Shown piece after piece: positions 9,245 through 17,706 of a DNA stretch of 64,000 nucleotides. Both the position numbers and the translations under genes were made by a program. Position 1 is the stretch's first letter; each line of letters begins with the position of its first letter. Source of the DNA: an uncultured Pelagibacteraceae bacterium (lineage in GTDB: Bacteria > Pseudomonadota > Alphaproteobacteria > Pelagibacterales > Pelagibacteraceae); the NCBI GenBank assembly GCA_902615045.1, contig CACMNP010000001.1, positions 53,705-117,704 on the forward strand, in the 5' to 3' direction. The notes below the pieces were generated by a model. It saw nothing but the letters and a program-made list of their open reading frames with translations, was not told where the DNA came from and ran no database searches.

Positions 9245-9268
9245 CTTTAGCTCCCTTTTTTTTAATTA

Positions 9269-9285
9269 CGAATCTTTTTGATTCG
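9269..9285 (-). promoter_or_regulatory. Leader hairpin in front of the 27-residue gene
   Basis: CGAATC and GATTCG form a six-pair stem with an AAAAA loop on the minus-strand transcript, flanked by imperfect AATTA/TAATT arms. It falls between the predicted start of transcription (about 9291) and the Shine-Dalgarno at about 9252-9258. It may stabilise the mRNA 5-prime end or adjust ribosome access. It has no T-tract and is not a terminator. Confidence 0.5.
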
Positions 9286-9297
9286 TTTAATTACCTT

Positions 9298-9326
9298 TTT
9301 GTAATTTTTTTGAGTAGTTATGTCAA
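9298..9326 (-). promoter_or_regulatory. Sigma-70 type promoter for the 27-residue gene
   Basis: On the minus strand a perfect TTGACA (complement of 9321-9326) is followed after 17 bases by TACAAA (complement of 9298-9303), 4 of 6 matches to TATAAT. The start of transcription would be near 9291, giving an mRNA of about 190 nt that ends at the 9101-9138 terminator. Confidence 0.6.
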
Positions 9327-9430
9327 TTACATTATTTTTTGTATTTAATTAATTTTTTTTTTTAAAAATTAAAAAATTAATAATTAAAAAAAGTTAAGTA
9401 AAATAGGGATTATTATACAAGTTTTTTAAA

Positions 9431-11140
9431 TTAATTATAAAGATTTTCAAAATTGTTTTTATATTTATTTATAATTTTATATCTTTTTAACTTTAATGTT
9501 GGTGTTAACATTCCATTTTCAATTGAAAATTTTTCTTTTATTAAAAAAAACTTTTTTATATTTTCTATTTTTGAAAGATTATTATTTAAATTATTTAATG
9601 AATTACTAATTTCTTCATTTGTAATATTAATAAATTCATCATTTAAAACTAATAATGCAACTAAATAAGGTTTATTATCTCCATATACAACAGCTTGATC
9701 TATAAATTCTAAATTTATTAATTCATTTTCAATTTTTAGTGGAGAAATATTATCTCCTCCAGGAGTAATGAGAATATCTTTTTTCCTATCAGTAATTTTT
9801 AAAAAATTATTTTCAAATACCCCGATGTCACCTGTGTGAAGCCAACCATCTATTAAGACTTTATCGGTCTCTTCTTTATTATTCCAATAACCAAGCATTA
9901 CATTTTCACCTTTTACTAAAATTTCACCGTCCTCAGCTATTTTAACCAAATTTCCCTTAAACGGTGGACCAACAGTATCTATTCTAATATCATGTATTGG
10001 ATTACAACTCACCACTGGGGAGGTTTCTGTCAAGCCATAGCCTTGTAAAGTTGGCAGACCAATGGCATTTAGGAAATATCCAACTTCTTTATCTAATGCA
10101 CCTCCACCAGAGACAAATGTTTTAAGAGAACCACCAAATTGTGATTTTATTTTTTTTCTAACTAATTTCTCTAACATTCTATCTTGTATTTTTTCAAAAA
10201 AAGTTAAATTTTCTTTTTTTATTTTTTTTAGACCTAATTCTAACATTTTAAAAATTAATTTTTTTTTCAATCCTGTAGCTTTTTTAAAACTTGCATTAAT
10301 TTTTTGATAAAGATTTTGATAAAATCTTGGTACGGCCGTCATTACTTCTGGAGAACAATCACTCATATTCTTAACTAGTTTATCAATGCTTTCTGCATAA
10401 AAAATTCTAGCAGCTACAGTGATTTGTACAAATTGAACAGTGTGCTCGTAAGAGTGTGAAAGCGGAAGCCAAGTAAGGAACCTGGGCTGTTCTTTAGATA
10501 ATAATGGTTTTAGGATATCTATTGCGCCTTCACAATTATTTAATATGCCTCCATGACTTAAAATCACTCCTTTAGGATTTCCTTGCGTACCTGAAGTATA
10601 AATTATACAAGACGGATCTTTTCTTGAGGCTAGAGATTTATGAATTGATAAATTTTTTTTAATGTTGTTTTGGATTAAATCTTCTAAATTAATATAGTCA
10701 ATTTCTACATTCTGTAATTTTTCGAAAGAAAATATTTTTTTTATAAAATTTTTGTCCTTAATAATATTTTTTAATTTATTAAATTGTTCAATGTTTGAAA
10801 CAAAAATTATACTTGGAGTACAGTCATTAAGAATATAATCATAGTCATTTTCTGCATAAGTAGTGTAAGCTGGAACAGTTATTCCATCTGATAACATAAT
10901 AGACAAGTCTGCAATAAACCATTCAGGTCTATTTTCAGAAATTAATAGGCATCTGTCACCTTTTGATATTACTTTTCTTAATTCATTAGAAACTAAATTA
11001 ATAAAATCATAAGTTTCTTGCCAAGAGTAATTTTTTCTTTTTTCACCTAAAGTTGATAATAAAATTTTATTTTTATCAATTTGTTTATTAAATTGATGAA
11101 AAAATAATTCAGTTAAATTATTAATTTGTTTTAAGTTCAT
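9431..11140 (-). CDS. Long-chain fatty-acid-CoA ligase (AMP-forming)
   Basis: An ANL-superfamily acyl-CoA synthetase of about 569 residues (COG1022/FadD15-like group), activating fatty acids with ATP and CoA at the membrane. The adenylation loop reads IIYTSGTQGNPKGVILSHGG, the A5 motif GYGLTETSPV, the hinge GDIGVFENNFLKITDRKKD, followed by ITPGGDNISPLKIEN. The catalytic C-terminal Lys is probably in LKLKRYKI. The track starts at 11158, but that start and the first codons lie inside tRNA-Leu; the ATG at 11140 (MNLKQINNLTELF) is the first one outside it. It begins only 8 bases after the tRNA CCA end, with no visible Shine-Dalgarno. The Lys-rich C-terminus probably reflects AT bias. Confidence 0.88.
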   Translation of the reverse strand: MNLKQINNLTELFFHQFNKQIDKNKILLSTLGEKRKNYSWQETYDFINLVSNELRKVISKGDRCLLISENRPEWFIADLSIMLSDGITVPAYTTYAENDYDYILNDCTPSIIFVSNIEQFNKLKNIIKDKNFIKKIFSFEKLQNVEIDYINLEDLIQNNIKKNLSIHKSLASRKDPSCIIYTSGTQGNPKGVILSHGGILNNCEGAIDILKPLLSKEQPRFLTWLPLSHSYEHTVQFVQITVAARIFYAESIDKLVKNMSDCSPEVMTAVPRFYQNLYQKINASFKKATGLKKKLIFKMLELGLKKIKKENLTFFEKIQDRMLEKLVRKKIKSQFGGSLKTFVSGGGALDKEVGYFLNAIGLPTLQGYGLTETSPVVSCNPIHDIRIDTVGPPFKGNLVKIAEDGEILVKGENVMLGYWNNKEETDKVLIDGWLHTGDIGVFENNFLKITDRKKDILITPGGDNISPLKIENELINLEFIDQAVVYGDNKPYLVALLVLNDEFINITNEEISNSLNNLNNNLSKIENIKKFFLIKEKFSIENGMLTPTLKLKRYKIINKYKNNFENLYN

Positions 11141-11148
11141 ATATTTTT

Positions 11149-11235
11149 TGGTGGGCAAAGAGAGAATCGAACTCTCACAGTATTGCTACTATTGGATTTT
11201 GAGTCCAACGCGTCTACCAGTTCCGCCATTCGCCC
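11149..11235 (-). tRNA. tRNA-Leu (anticodon CAA)
   Basis: The minus strand gives a complete class II tRNA of 87 nt with encoded CCA. The acceptor stem pairs GGGCGAA with TTTGCCC (one G-U), the anticodon stem TTGGA/TCCAA holds loop CTCAAAA with anticodon CAA for UUG codons, a long variable arm (TAGTAGCAATACT region) marks a Leu tRNA, and the T arm GAGAGTTCGATTCTC is canonical. The discriminator base is A, as expected for Leu. Confidence 0.95.
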
Positions 11236-11300
11236 ATTTATTTTTAATTTCATAGAATATAAATAATAGTATTAAAACATTATTTATATTAAAAGAAAAT

Positions 11301-11909
11301 ATGTTTAAGGAACTATTTAATAAAACAATTAAACTTGCGGGACATAGAAATTCTAAAAAAATTTTAGGATTTATTTCTTTTATTGAGAGTTTCATATTTC
11401 CTATTCCACCAGATGTTCTTATTATTCCAATGACTATTGCCGACAGACAAAGATGGATGAAGATAGCAATCATTGCTACGACAGGATCAGTTTTAGGAGC
11501 ATGCTTGGGATATTTCATTGGTTATGTATTTTTTAATGAAATCGGCATCAAAATTTTTGAGCTTTACGGTGTAGATAATACTTCATTTTTAAAAGATAAA
11601 ATTTCATCAGATGGAGGAGTTTTTGCATGGGCAACGCTGCTAGCTATAGCGGGTTTTACACCTATCCCATTTAAATTACTCACAATAACTAGTGGGTTCG
11701 TTCAATTTAATATTGTTTATTTTATAATTGTCTCCTTACTTACGAGGGGATCTAGATTTTTTATTATAGCTTTTTTGGTTGGAAATTTTGGTCCAACTAT
11801 GAAAACAATAATTGAAAAAAAGCTGCTTAAAGTTTCAATTATAATCTCAATTGTATTAATAGTTTTTGCTTTTTTAATTTATAAATTTTTACAAAACTTT
11901 ATGAACTAA
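11301..11909 (+). CDS. YqaA/DedA-like inner membrane protein (VTT domain)
   Basis: A 202-residue polytopic membrane protein. The N-terminal FISFIESFIFPIPPDVLIIPM is the re-entrant-loop motif of the SNARE-associated/VTT family, and GFTPIPFKLLTITSGFVQF is the matching second half. The layout and length fit the YqaA subgroup. Relatives are lipid scramblases or flippases that help carrier-lipid or phospholipid translocation; which lipid applies here is unknown. One base separates its stop from dsbB, suggesting a dedA-dsbB-coq7 operon. Confidence 0.87.
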   Translation: MFKELFNKTIKLAGHRNSKKILGFISFIESFIFPIPPDVLIIPMTIADRQRWMKIAIIATTGSVLGACLGYFIGYVFFNEIGIKIFELYGVDNTSFLKDKISSDGGVFAWATLLAIAGFTPIPFKLLTITSGFVQFNIVYFIIVSLLTRGSRFFIIAFLVGNFGPTMKTIIEKKLLKVSIIISIVLIVFAFLIYKFLQNFMN

Positions 11910-11910
11910 A

Positions 11911-12384
11911 ATGAATTTTATTTTAAAAAGAAAAAATATTTATTTATTAATTTTTACATACTCAATTATTGCTATATTATCAGCAATCTATATTGAAAAA
12001 GTTCTTGGGTATTTGCCGTGTAAATTATGTATTTATCAAAGAATTCCTTTTTTAGTAGCGATCTTCATTTGTTTTTTGGGATATAACTATATTAAATCTG
12101 ATAGAATATTAATTGCTTTAATCATTACATTCACACTGAGCACTGCTCTTGCCGGATATCATTTTGGTATAGAAAATGGCATTTTTGATGAATATGCTGG
12201 TTGCACAAACACAAATATAGATATCACGAATAAAGAAAAAATAATCGAAAGTCTTGGAATGGTTAAAAATTGTAAAGATGTAGAGTTTGTCATTTTAGGC
12301 ATATCTTTATCAGGATTGAATTTTTTAACATCTTTACTAATTGTATTATTTTCGCTAAGAGCTCTTGTTTATGAGAAAGACTAA
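11911..12384 (+). CDS. dsbB: DsbB-like disulfide bond formation protein
   Basis: A 157-residue inner membrane protein with four predicted membrane segments. The first periplasmic loop holds LPCKLCIYQR (Cys37, Cys40), the quinone-linked CxxC of DsbB, and the second loop has Cys98 and Cys121, the shuttle pair. DsbB re-oxidises the periplasmic thiol oxidase DsbA and passes electrons to ubiquinone. No DsbA gene is in the window. It overlaps coq7 by 14 bases, a pairing that makes sense because Coq7 serves quinone synthesis. Confidence 0.92.
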   Translation: MNFILKRKNIYLLIFTYSIIAILSAIYIEKVLGYLPCKLCIYQRIPFLVAIFICFLGYNYIKSDRILIALIITFTLSTALAGYHFGIENGIFDEYAGCTNTNIDITNKEKIIESLGMVKNCKDVEFVILGISLSGLNFLTSLLIVLFSLRALVYEKD

Positions 12385-12904
12385 CAAGAAAAAATTAGAA
12401 GAATTTATTAGGGTTGATCACGCAGGCGAAAGGGGTGCAATTAAAATATATGAAGGTCAACTTTTAGCACTGAAAACATTTAAAAAGGATCCTGAACTAT
12501 TAAAATTAGTAGAAGAAATGAGAGAACATGAGCAAGAACATAGTGATTTTTTTGAAAATGAAATCAGAGAAAGAAATATAAAACCAACTAAATTTTTACC
12601 ACTATGGGATTTATTAGGAGTAGGTTTAGGTTTCGGCTCAACAATATTAGGAAAAAAGGCAGCAATGCTATGTACAGCCTCTGTTGAGGAAGTAATTGAT
12701 AAACATTACCAAAGTCAAATAGATCAATTACAAGATGATGAGAAAAAACTTAGAGAAAAAATTAAAAAATTTAGAGCGGATGAATTAGAACATAAAGATA
12801 TTGCATATGAGCATGGCGCAACAAAAAAAGGATTATATTCAGTAATGGATAAAATTATTAAAACTGGCTCAAGAATTGCTATAAATATCTCTGAAAAAAT
12901 TTAA
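12371..12904 (+). CDS. coq7: Demethoxyubiquinone hydroxylase Coq7/UbiF-type
   Basis: A di-iron hydroxylase of 177 residues that adds the C6 hydroxyl in ubiquinone synthesis. The ligands follow the Coq7 pattern: RVDHAGERGAIKIYEGQ, EEMREHEQEH, SVEEVIDKHY and DELEHKDIAYEHG. The track uses a TTG at 12365; the ATG at 12371 (MRKTNKKKLEEFIRVDHAGE) is preferred. It is the single-domain alphaproteobacterial form. It ends in a 4-base overlap with the convergent HNH gene. Confidence 0.95.
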   Translation: MRKTNKKKLEEFIRVDHAGERGAIKIYEGQLLALKTFKKDPELLKLVEEMREHEQEHSDFFENEIRERNIKPTKFLPLWDLLGVGLGFGSTILGKKAAMLCTASVEEVIDKHYQSQIDQLQDDEKKLREKIKKFRADELEHKDIAYEHGATKKGLYSVMDKIIKTGSRIAINISEKI

Positions 12905-13473
12905 CTAGGATCTAATTCTACATCCCAATATAAATAATCCATCCAACTGCTGTGTAGAAAATTAGGAGGAAAATTCTTCCCATTTCTATGAAGATCTTCT
13001 GTTGTTGGTTGAAAAGGCCATTGATTTAACTTCATTCCAGAATTTTTTAGCAATCTTCCACCTTTTTTTACATTACATGCTGAGCATGCAGTAACAACGT
13101 TTTCCCAATCAGTTTTTCCACCTTTTGATCTTGGAAGAAGATGGTCAAAAGTTAGTTCATCATTACTTCCACAATATTGACAACTAAACTTATCTCGTAG
13201 AAAAACATTAAATCTTGTGAAATTTGGATTTGAACGAGGCTTTATAAAAGATTTTAATGCAATAACACTTGGTAACTGCATAGAGAATGATGGGCTTCTT
13301 ATCATTCTATCATAATGACTTACAATTGAGACTCTATCTAAAAATACAGATTTAATAGCGTCTTGCCATGACCATAATGATAAAGGATAATAACTTAAAG
13401 GTCTATAATCTGCATTAAGAACTAGAGCCGGACATTTTTCAAGTGAAAGGTTTTCATTGATCATCAGAGTCAT
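12901..13473 (-). CDS. HNH endonuclease family protein
   Basis: A 190-residue protein of the widespread chromosomal HNH group that begins LVLNADYRPLSYYPLSLWSWQ. The HNH centre is FSCQYCGSNDELTFDHLLPRSKGGKTDWENVVTACSACN, which contains two CxxC zinc knuckles, the catalytic DH and the Asn. The C-terminal WPFQPTTEDL is also family-typical. This group is conserved in many bacteria with no phage context; its substrate is unknown. The gene is transcribed towards coq7 and overlaps it by 4 bases. M4 (13464) is an alternative start. Confidence 0.9.
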   Translation of the reverse strand: MTLMINENLSLEKCPALVLNADYRPLSYYPLSLWSWQDAIKSVFLDRVSIVSHYDRMIRSPSFSMQLPSVIALKSFIKPRSNPNFTRFNVFLRDKFSCQYCGSNDELTFDHLLPRSKGGKTDWENVVTACSACNVKKGGRLLKNSGMKLNQWPFQPTTEDLHRNGKNFPPNFLHSSWMDYLYWDVELDPS

Positions 13474-13531
13474 AACTGTTTAATATATTATATATTATTA
13501 TTAATCAATGTAACAAAAAAGTTAATTCTCT

Positions 13532-14188
13532 TTAAATATCAAAATTATCTTTGATAAATTTTAATGCATGACTTGAAGCTTCAACTGGTATATGATGGTC
13601 GCAGTCTTTGATCATTGAAGTTTCTATACTAATATTATTGCGTGTAAAAAAATCTTTTGCTTCCAATAAATTGTAAGGTGGAACTATTTCATCTTTTTCA
13701 CCATGAATTAATAAAGTTTTTGTTTTAGAAATTAATCTTAAACTAAGATCATCTTTATCAATAATCTTTCCAGAAAATCCAACAACGCAATTAAAGGGAT
13801 CTTTAGAAGTTAAGCCCAAGTTAATTGACATCATGCAACCCTGACTAAATCCAGATAAACATATCTTTGAATTTTCCAAATTATATTCAGCTTTAACTTC
13901 TTCAATGTATTTTCTTAATTTATCTTCAGCTTTTTTTACTTCATTTAAAATATAATTTTTATCATTTATTTCTAAATCAAACCATTGATAACCAATTGGA
14001 TTAATTTTACATGGTTCATGTCCATTCGGACATAAGAATACTGTGTTGGTTAAAAACCTTTTCCAATTCAGAGTTAACATGCTTATATCTTTTCCATCTC
14101 CACCATATCCATGAAGTAAAATTACTGCATTTTTGATGTCAGACCCATTTTCAGGTTTTATAATTGTTGATTCAAGGCAAAATGTCAT
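13532..14188 (-). CDS. Alpha/beta hydrolase of the phospholipase/carboxylesterase family
   Basis: A 218-residue serine hydrolase (PF02230-type). ILLHGYGGDGKDI forms the oxyanion hole, GFSQGCMMS carries the nucleophile Ser in GxSxG, HGEKDEIVP holds the catalytic Asp, and DHHIPVE the His. Related enzymes are short-chain carboxylesterases and acyl-protein thioesterases; the physiological substrate cannot be told. It is probably monocistronic, divergent from the HIG1 gene with about 50 bases between. Confidence 0.9.
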   Translation of the reverse strand: MTFCLESTIIKPENGSDIKNAVILLHGYGGDGKDISMLTLNWKRFLTNTVFLCPNGHEPCKINPIGYQWFDLEINDKNYILNEVKKAEDKLRKYIEEVKAEYNLENSKICLSGFSQGCMMSINLGLTSKDPFNCVVGFSGKIIDKDDLSLRLISKTKTLLIHGEKDEIVPPYNLLEAKDFFTRNNISIETSMIKDCDHHIPVEASSHALKFIKDNFDI

Positions 14189-14237
14189 AGATAAGTAATT
14201 ATGTTTTTTTATTTTAAAAAGAAACTAAAATCAAAGC

Positions 14238-14438
14238 ATGATTTCTGAAATATTTGTCAAAATTGCAGCGATTGTTTTGCTTGCAGCTGTAGCTGTAGTA
14301 TTAATTCTTGGAATTAGAACTCTTTTTAAAGGAGACGGAGATAAAAAAACATCTAACAAATTAATGCAGCTTAGAGTTTTACTACAATTTGTTGCTATAA
14401 TTGTCCTTGTAGCATTAGCTTACTTTTATAAAAATTAA
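14238..14438 (+). CDS. HIG1-domain twin-transmembrane small protein
   Basis: A 66-residue inner membrane protein with two hydrophobic helices (residues about 8-27 and 45-64) joined by a short polar loop. The loop/second-helix motif NKLMQLRVLLQFVAI is the hypoxia-induced-gene-1 signature. HIG1 proteins bind and tune cytochrome c oxidase in mitochondria and some bacteria, so a respiratory role is likely. It ends in a 4-base overlap with the convergent TlpA-like gene. Confidence 0.8.
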   Translation: MISEIFVKIAAIVLLAAVAVVLILGIRTLFKGDGDKKTSNKLMQLRVLLQFVAIIVLVALAYFYKN

Positions 14439-14965
14439 TTTAATTCATTTAACCAATTTAAAAATTCATCACTGTTAAAATCTATTGATCCAACAATTCT
14501 TGCAAACTCATAACCATCTTTATCAATGAATAGTGTTGTGGGTATTCCTCTTAATTTTAAATTTTTTGCAATTCCAGCACCATCACCAACAAAAACTTGT
14601 AATTCTTCTATGAGCAGTTCATCAAAAAACTTTTTAGATTTACTAATATTTTCTCCACCTATATTTATTGGGATAATCTTTAATTTTTTTTCATCCTTAA
14701 GTTTTTGAAGATTACTTAAAGATGGCATTTCCTCTCTACAAGGCGCACACCATGTTGCCCAAAAATTCAGAATAATTAATTCAGACTCAAAATCTTTCAA
14801 ATTAACTTTATTTCCTGCCTCATTTAAAAAATCAAAAAACTTAATTTTTTGTTTTTTCTCATAAATTATTAGATTTTTTATATTAGGCGCTTCTATTGAA
14901 TATGAATAACTAAGTGATATGAAGTAAAGTAATATTATTTTAATGGATATAAATATAAATTTCAT
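14435..14965 (-). CDS. TlpA/ResA-like membrane-anchored thioredoxin
   Basis: About 176 residues. The N-terminus MKFIFISIKIILLYFISLSYSYS is a signal sequence or anchor that puts the domain in the periplasm. The core has NFWATWCAPCREEMPSL with the CxxC active site and the cis-Pro region LRGIPTTLFIDKDG, as in TlpA/ResA reductases that act in cytochrome c or oxidase maturation. The track start at 15004 would add 13 residues before the signal peptide and run into argH; the ATG at 14965 is preferred. It is divergent from argH with 19 bases between starts. Confidence 0.9.
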   Translation of the reverse strand: MKFIFISIKIILLYFISLSYSYSIEAPNIKNLIIYEKKQKIKFFDFLNEAGNKVNLKDFESELIILNFWATWCAPCREEMPSLSNLQKLKDEKKLKIIPINIGGENISKSKKFFDELLIEELQVFVGDGAGIAKNLKLRGIPTTLFIDKDGYEFARIVGSIDFNSDEFLNWLNELN

Positions 14966-14984
14966 AAATTTGTAATTGAATAAC

Positions 14985-16373
14985 ATGAGTAAAAATAAAA
15001 ACAATAAACCAATTTGGGGTACAAGAATTAAGAAGAATGCGTCAACTTTATTTAAAAAAGTTGGTGGTTCATTGCCAATAGATAAAAGACTATTTAAAGA
15101 AGATATTGAAGGATCAATTGCTCATGTCGAAATGCTTTACAAACAGAAAATTATAAATTTCAGGATAAAAAATAAAATAATTTGGGGATTAAAAAGAATT
15201 AAAAATGAAATTGTAAAAAAGAAATTCAATTTTAATTATGATTTAGAGGATATTCATATGAATATAGAAAACAGATTATTTGAACTTATTGGTGATGATG
15301 CTGGATATGTTCATACTGCTAGATCTAGAAATGATCAGGTAATTACCGACCTTAAATTATGGTTAAAAGAAGCAACAAAAAAAATAATAATTTTATTAGA
15401 TAGTACAAATTTAAATATTCTAAATCTTGCACAAAAAAATATCAGAACAATTATGCCAGGATTTACACATTTAAAAAATGCACAACCACTATCTTTAGCA
15501 CATTATCTACTAGCATATGTTGAAATGTTTAAGAGGGATAAGAAAAAATTTAAGAATAATTTAGAATTTTTAGATGAAAATCCTTTAGGTGTAGGGGCTT
15601 TATCTGGCACCTCTTTTAAAATTGACAGAAATTACACCACAAAAAAACTTAAATTTAAAAAACCAACAAACAATTCTGTAGATACTGTATCTGATAGAGA
15701 TTTTGTTTTAGACTTTTTGTATTCTTCTCTTGCTTGCTCTTTACACATTTCTAGAATTGCTGAAGAACTAATAATTTGGAATTCTGATGCATTTAACTTG
15801 ATAACTTTAAATGATAAGTTAGTAACCGGTTCTTCTATAATGCCACAAAAAAAGAATCCTGATCCATTGGAATATTTGAGAGGTAAAACTGGAATATTTA
15901 TTGGAAATATCAATTCTATGATTTCAATATTAAAGGGCTTACCCTTATCATATTTTAAAGATTTACAGGATGACAAAGAAATTGTTTTTAAAACAAATGA
16001 TCAATTAAAAATATCGCTATCATTATTGAATGATGTATTAAAAAATTTAATAATAAATAAAAAAAGTATGCTATCCCTTGCGGAAAAAGGATTTACTACA
16101 GCTACAGATTTATCTGATTACATTGTAAGAGAACTTGGATATCCATTTAGAAAGGCATACATACAAACTGCAAAAATAATTAATCTAGCTGAAAAAAAAA
16201 ACAAAAAACTTCACGAACTAGAATTGAAAGAAATAAATCAAATTGAGCCAAAACTTACATTAAATGTTTATAAAATACTAAATCTAGAAGATTCAATTAA
16301 TTCAAAAAAATCTTATGGCGGAACTTCTTTTGAGAACGTTAAGAAAATGATAAAAAAAGCAAAAAATGAGTAA
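14985..16373 (+). CDS. argH: Argininosuccinate lyase
   Basis: A fumarase/aspartase-superfamily enzyme of 462 residues that releases arginine and fumarate in the last step of arginine synthesis. It opens with IWGTRIKKNASTLFKKVGGSLPIDKRLFKEDIEGSIAHV-like sequence, has VHTARSRNDQVITDLKLW (substrate site) and the mobile signature loop GSSIMPQKKNPDPLEYLRGK. The track uses an upstream TTG; the ATG at 14985 fits the family start. It overlaps the LptM-like lipoprotein gene by 8 bases and heads an argH-lptM-lysA-plsC operon. Confidence 0.96.
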   Translation: MSKNKNNKPIWGTRIKKNASTLFKKVGGSLPIDKRLFKEDIEGSIAHVEMLYKQKIINFRIKNKIIWGLKRIKNEIVKKKFNFNYDLEDIHMNIENRLFELIGDDAGYVHTARSRNDQVITDLKLWLKEATKKIIILLDSTNLNILNLAQKNIRTIMPGFTHLKNAQPLSLAHYLLAYVEMFKRDKKKFKNNLEFLDENPLGVGALSGTSFKIDRNYTTKKLKFKKPTNNSVDTVSDRDFVLDFLYSSLACSLHISRIAEELIIWNSDAFNLITLNDKLVTGSSIMPQKKNPDPLEYLRGKTGIFIGNINSMISILKGLPLSYFKDLQDDKEIVFKTNDQLKISLSLLNDVLKNLIINKKSMLSLAEKGFTTATDLSDYIVRELGYPFRKAYIQTAKIINLAEKKNKKLHELELKEINQIEPKLTLNVYKILNLEDSINSKKSYGGTSFENVKKMIKKAKNE

Positions 16374-16482
16374 AAAAATTTTAATTATTATACTTTGTTT
16401 ATATTTTGTAGTTGCTTGTGGGCGTAAAGGCGATCCAGAGTATAAATCTGAATTAAGTAAGAATATTCAAAAAATATTATGA
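16366..16482 (+). CDS. LptM-like small lipoprotein
   Basis: A 38-residue lipoprotein missed by the ORF track. MSKKILIIILCLYFVVAC is a type II signal peptide with a lipobox ending in Cys18, followed by GRKGD, like the CGxKGPL start of LptM/YifL lipoproteins. LptM helps the LptD-LptE outer membrane complex mature. It overlaps argH by 8 bases and lysA by 4 (ATGA). A small lipoprotein beside lysA is common in proteobacteria, which supports the call. Confidence 0.8.
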   Translation: MSKKILIIILCLYFVVACGRKGDPEYKSELSKNIQKIL

Positions 16483-17693
16483 GATATATAAACAATAAAT
16501 TTTTTATTGAAGGAAAAAACGTTGAGAGTCTGACAAAAAAATTTAATACACCTCTATACTGCTACTCTTATAAAAATTTAAGAGAAAATGTAGAGAATTT
16601 TAAAAAAGCTTTTGAGGAAATTAAACCTTTAATTTGTTTTTCTGTAAAATCTAATTCAAATATTTCACTATTAAAAGAAATAAAAAAACTTGGCCTTGGG
16701 GCAGATGTAGTTTCAAAGGGTGAATTATATGCATCACTTAAAGCTGGTATTGATAAAAATAAGATAGTTTTCTCTGGAGTTGGTAAAACAAGAGATGAAA
16801 TTGAGTACGCAATTAAGCAAAAAATATTATTAATAAATTCTGAGTCATTGAGTGAAGTTTTGGCGATTGAAGCGGCTGCAAAAAAACTAAATAAAGTTGT
16901 TGATATAGGACTAAGATTAAATCCAGATACAGATGCTGAAACATTGAAACAAATTTCAACTGGTAAAAGTGAAAATAAATTTGGTGTAGATAAAAAGACT
17001 TTTGTAAAAATTATTAATTTGATGAAACAATCAAAATTTATAAACATTAAATGCTTAAGCGTTCATATCGGTAGTCAAATCTTAAACCACAAACCCTACG
17101 AAAAAATGCTAAATGTTCTTGATAAACTTTTAAAAAATTTAGATTATAAATTTGAGATCATTGATTTAGGTGGTGGGATGGGGATAAACTATGATAATAA
17201 AACGAAAAAACTTAATTATACAAAATATAAAAAATCAATAATTAAATTTAAAAATAAATACAATTGTAAAATAATTTTTGAACCTGGAAGATCTATAATT
17301 GGAAATGTTGGTATACTTGCATCTAAAGTAATTTATTTAAAACATAACAAAACAAAAACATTTGTAATATTAGATGCGGCAATGAATGATTTGATAAGAC
17401 CAGCTTTGTATAATGCAAAACATAGGATAATTCCAACCCTAAGAAATATGTCACGATCAAAGAAAATATTAGAATTTGTAGGCCCAGTATGTGAAACAAC
17501 TGATAAATTTTTAACAGAAAGGAAATTTCAGAATATAAAAGAAAATGATATTATGATTATTTGCGATACAGGTGCCTATGGTTATTCATTATCATCTAAT
17601 TATAATCTTAGATTAAGGCCTGCCGAAATTTTGATTAAAGGAAATAAAGTAAAGATTATAAGAAAAAGACAAAAAATAACAGATATTATCTAA
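16479..17693 (+). CDS. lysA: Diaminopimelate decarboxylase
   Basis: A PLP fold-type III decarboxylase of 404 residues that makes lysine from meso-diaminopimelate. SVKSNSN carries the PLP Lys, and CLSVHIGSQI, IIDLGGGMGINY and EPGRSIIGNVG are family blocks. GPVCETTDKF contains the catalytic Cys supplied across the dimer, and DTGAYGYSLSSNYN binds the cofactor phosphate. Length is typical. It starts inside the stop of the lipoprotein gene. Confidence 0.96.
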   Translation: MRYINNKFFIEGKNVESLTKKFNTPLYCYSYKNLRENVENFKKAFEEIKPLICFSVKSNSNISLLKEIKKLGLGADVVSKGELYASLKAGIDKNKIVFSGVGKTRDEIEYAIKQKILLINSESLSEVLAIEAAAKKLNKVVDIGLRLNPDTDAETLKQISTGKSENKFGVDKKTFVKIINLMKQSKFINIKCLSVHIGSQILNHKPYEKMLNVLDKLLKNLDYKFEIIDLGGGMGINYDNKTKKLNYTKYKKSIIKFKNKYNCKIIFEPGRSIIGNVGILASKVIYLKHNKTKTFVILDAAMNDLIRPALYNAKHRIIPTLRNMSRSKKILEFVGPVCETTDKFLTERKFQNIKENDIMIICDTGAYGYSLSSNYNLRLRPAEILIKGNKVKIIRKRQKITDII

Positions 17694-17706
17694 CTTAAAA
17701 CTTATA

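Noticed and set aside
9453-9668. Plus-strand ORF opposite the acyl-CoA ligase C-terminus
   Set aside because: Phe/Leu/Ile-rich shadow of Lys-rich coding DNA.
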